Source: Pseudoalteromonas arctica
GTDB taxonomy: Bacteria > Pseudomonadota > Gammaproteobacteria > Enterobacterales > Alteromonadaceae
Reading direction: 5' to 3'
Assembly (NCBI RefSeq): GCF_012927645.1
Contig: NZ_JABBMT010000030.1
Span: 1 to 44,190, forward strand
Length of the DNA: 44,190 bases
The translations under genes and the position numbers were made by a program. Below the pieces are notes generated by a model. It ran no database searches and was not told where the DNA came from. It was given only the letters and a program-made list of their open reading frames with translations. How positions within the stretch are numbered: the first letter of the stretch is position 1; each line of letters opens with the position of its first letter. Below are positions 42,838-44,190 of the stretch, piece after piece.

Positions 42838-43641
42838 TTAGCGAAGTAATGCTTCAGTTAACACAGGGCGAATTTCACGGATCATCGCTTGTGTTAATTT
42901 CGGTGCGCCACAGATAATATTACCGCTGTGATCGTAATTATTACCACCAGCAAAATCTACCACCATACCGCCAGCTTCTTTAACCATTAGTTCACCTGCA
43001 GCAGAGTTCCATGGTTTTAAACCAATTTCAAAGAAACCATCAACACGGCCAGCTGCCACGTATGCCATATCTAGTGCAGAACAACCGGCACGGCGAATAT
43101 CCGCAGTGTGAACAAACAATGCTTTGAATGCTTCAGTATACGCATCCATATGGTGTTTGTTTTTGAATGGGAAACCAGTGGCAAGAACAGTACCTGAAAG
43201 AACGGTAGTTTTACTTACACGAAGACGTTTGCTATTTAGCTGTGCGCCTTGACCACGAGAAGCGGTGAAAAGCTCGCCACGAATTGGGTCGTAGATAACA
43301 GCTTGGTCTAGACGACCTTTAACTTTAAGTGCGATAGAAACCGCGTAATGAGGAATGCCTTTGATGAAGTTTGTAGTGCCATCAATAGGATCAACAATCC
43401 ATTGGTAATCTGCATCTTTACCTACATGCTCACCTAGCTCTTCACCAACAATAGAGTGAGTAGGGTAAGATTGTAAAATAGTGTCGCGAATTACGGCTTC
43501 AGCTTCCTTATCAATATTCGTTACTAAATCATTAGTGCCTTTTTGTTGCACTTCAACTTTTGATAAGTCTTCACTGGCGCGAAGTAAAATTTTGCCTGCG
43601 TTACGCGCAGCGCGAACCGCAATGTTTAACATTGGATGCAT
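42838..43641 (-). CDS. suhB: SuhB-type inositol monophosphatase family protein
   Basis: The 267-aa protein starts Met-His-Pro-Met-Leu-Asn-Ile-Ala-Val-Arg-Ala-Ala-Arg, as E. coli SuhB. It has the phosphatase motifs Gly-Glu-Glu (E67) and Val-Asp-Pro-Ile-Asp-Gly-Thr-Thr-Asn-Phe (Asp84, Asp87). The late motif, normally Pro-Trp-Asp-x-Ala-Ala-Gly, reads Pro-Trp-Asn212-Ser-Ala-Ala-Gly, so one metal-ligand Asp is replaced by Asn. SuhB in E. coli also works as a Nus factor in ribosomal RNA antitermination, which does not need the phosphatase. It is convergent with the EAL gene. Confidence 0.94.
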   Translation of the reverse strand: MHPMLNIAVRAARNAGKILLRASEDLSKVEVQQKGTNDLVTNIDKEAEAVIRDTILQSYPTHSIVGEELGEHVGKDADYQWIVDPIDGTTNFIKGIPHYAVSIALKVKGRLDQAVIYDPIRGELFTASRGQGAQLNSKRLRVSKTTVLSGTVLATGFPFKNKHHMDAYTEAFKALFVHTADIRRAGCSALDMAYVAAGRVDGFFEIGLKPWNSAAGELMVKEAGGMVVDFAGGNNYDHSGNIICGAPKLTQAMIREIRPVLTEALLR

Positions 43642-44063
43642 GGTATTACCTTTGGGTTGTAAAAGAACGCGTATATATTTCTATATATTTCAGCCGGCGT
43701 ATTCTAGCGGTTTTTGACACAAAGTAAACAATAAACCCCAAAAACATTTGAGTGTTTTTTGTACTTTCTTGAGTTGCAAGGTAAAAGTGGTAGGGGTTTT
43801 CAGTCAGCCGTCAGATCATACACATTTGCATTTTAAAGTTGTTGTTCCTATATTTTCCACGCCTGTGAAATGGACAATACAATGAATTTTGAGAACCTTG
43901 ATGTATAGAAGCGCTCAGCAAGATATAAGTGCAGATATTTATAAACTTAGATCTATATAGGAATAGATATAAACTACATAAACAAAGATATTGGTTTGCA
44001 ATAGATAAATGAAACTGTTGAGCAATCAAAAATGTTGACAGCCCTAAAGGCAAAAATCAAAAT
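43642..44063. other. Upstream region of suhB, no gene seen
   Basis: AT-rich, with no convincing frame on either strand. The part up to about 43,720 probably holds the suhB promoter (ATATATTTCTATATATTT at 43670-43688). The remainder leads to the heptamer array without a visible RNA gene. Confidence 0.5.
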
Positions 44064-44190
44064 TGATAGCTGATAGCTGATAGCTGATAGCTGATAGCTG
44101 ATAGCTGATAGCTGATAGCTGATAGCTGATAGCTGATAGCTGATAGCTGATAGCTGATAGCTGATAGCTGATAGCTGATAGCTGATAGCT
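44064..44190. repeat. Tandem heptamer array (TGATAGC)n, at least 18 copies, runs off the window
   Basis: The unit TGATAGC repeats without any change from 44064 to the last base (127 nt, 18 full units plus one base). There is no spacer, so it is a simple tandem repeat, not CRISPR. Seven is not a multiple of three, so copy changes would shift a frame if the array were translated. The far end and its neighbour gene are not visible. Confidence 0.97.

Noticed and set aside
43811..44053. Minus-strand 80-aa ORF left of the heptamer array
   Set aside because: There is no ribosome site or family and the composition is that of AT-rich spacer.
44064..44190. CRISPR array at the right edge
   Set aside because: The 7-bp units are back to back with no spacers, and no cas gene is near.

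Overview
The window looks like chromosome of a marine gammaproteobacterium close to Pseudoalteromonas (Alteromonadales). This rests on AT-rich coding sequence, SecD/SecF, Tgt, QueA, SuhB, Ppk/Ppx, GcvR-like and Pst proteins of clear gammaproteobacterial type, long-form PstC and PstA, and a queA-tgt-yajC-secD-secF // suhB order. It has two halves: an accessory, mobile-element-rich half (1 to about 16,000) and an ordered core half (about 16,000 to 44,190).

Accessory half. It opens with the right end of an IS3-family element. After that come three toxin/immunity-like cassettes separated by mobile debris. Cassette 1 (317-1085) is an orphan Rhs C-terminal tip with a hydrophobic toxin-like tail and an overlapping small membrane protein. 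Cassette 2 (8120-9153) is an orphan Rhs tip with an HNH nuclease tail and a DUF4265-like immunity candidate. Cassette 3 (13293-14794) is a 5'-truncated PD-(D/E)xK-like nuclease tail with a 306-aa putative immunity gene. Cassettes 1 and 2 begin at exactly the same point of the Rhs core (Met-Gln-Ala-Arg-Tyr-Tyr-Asp-Pro). A near-identical direct repeat of about 490 bp (1430-1917 and 9236-9726) brackets 7.8 kb. That 7.8 kb holds a divergent pair of unknown genes, a HigBA-type toxin-antitoxin pair, cassette 2 and a four-gene unit: IS21-type istA and istB, a DnaG Toprim_N-like protein and a tyrosine recombinase, with tight or overlapping junctions. This four-gene unit is the best candidate here for an unusual mobile system. 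REP-associated tyrosine transposase (RAYT) elements are nested: one is cut off where a second begins. The second occurs twice (9888-11148 and 12437-13300), the later copy internally deleted, and both copies carry the region of the same 4-bp frameshift.

Core half. ppk-ppx (minus strand), a GcvR-like gene, pstC-pstA-pstB-phoU, a DUF47/PhoU-like gene and a Pit transporter form a phosphate and polyphosphate block, with convincing Pho boxes in front of ppk and pstC; pstS is not in the window. Next come oxyR, an ECF sigma factor with a probable membrane anti-sigma factor and an exported coiled-coil protein, a REC-REC-PAS-GGDEF-EAL protein, queA, tgt, yajC-secD-secF, an EAL-CBS-GGDEF protein and suhB. 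The window ends inside a tandem array of the heptamer TGATAGC, at least 18 copies.

All calls come from reading the sequence and recalling protein families; no database search was run.
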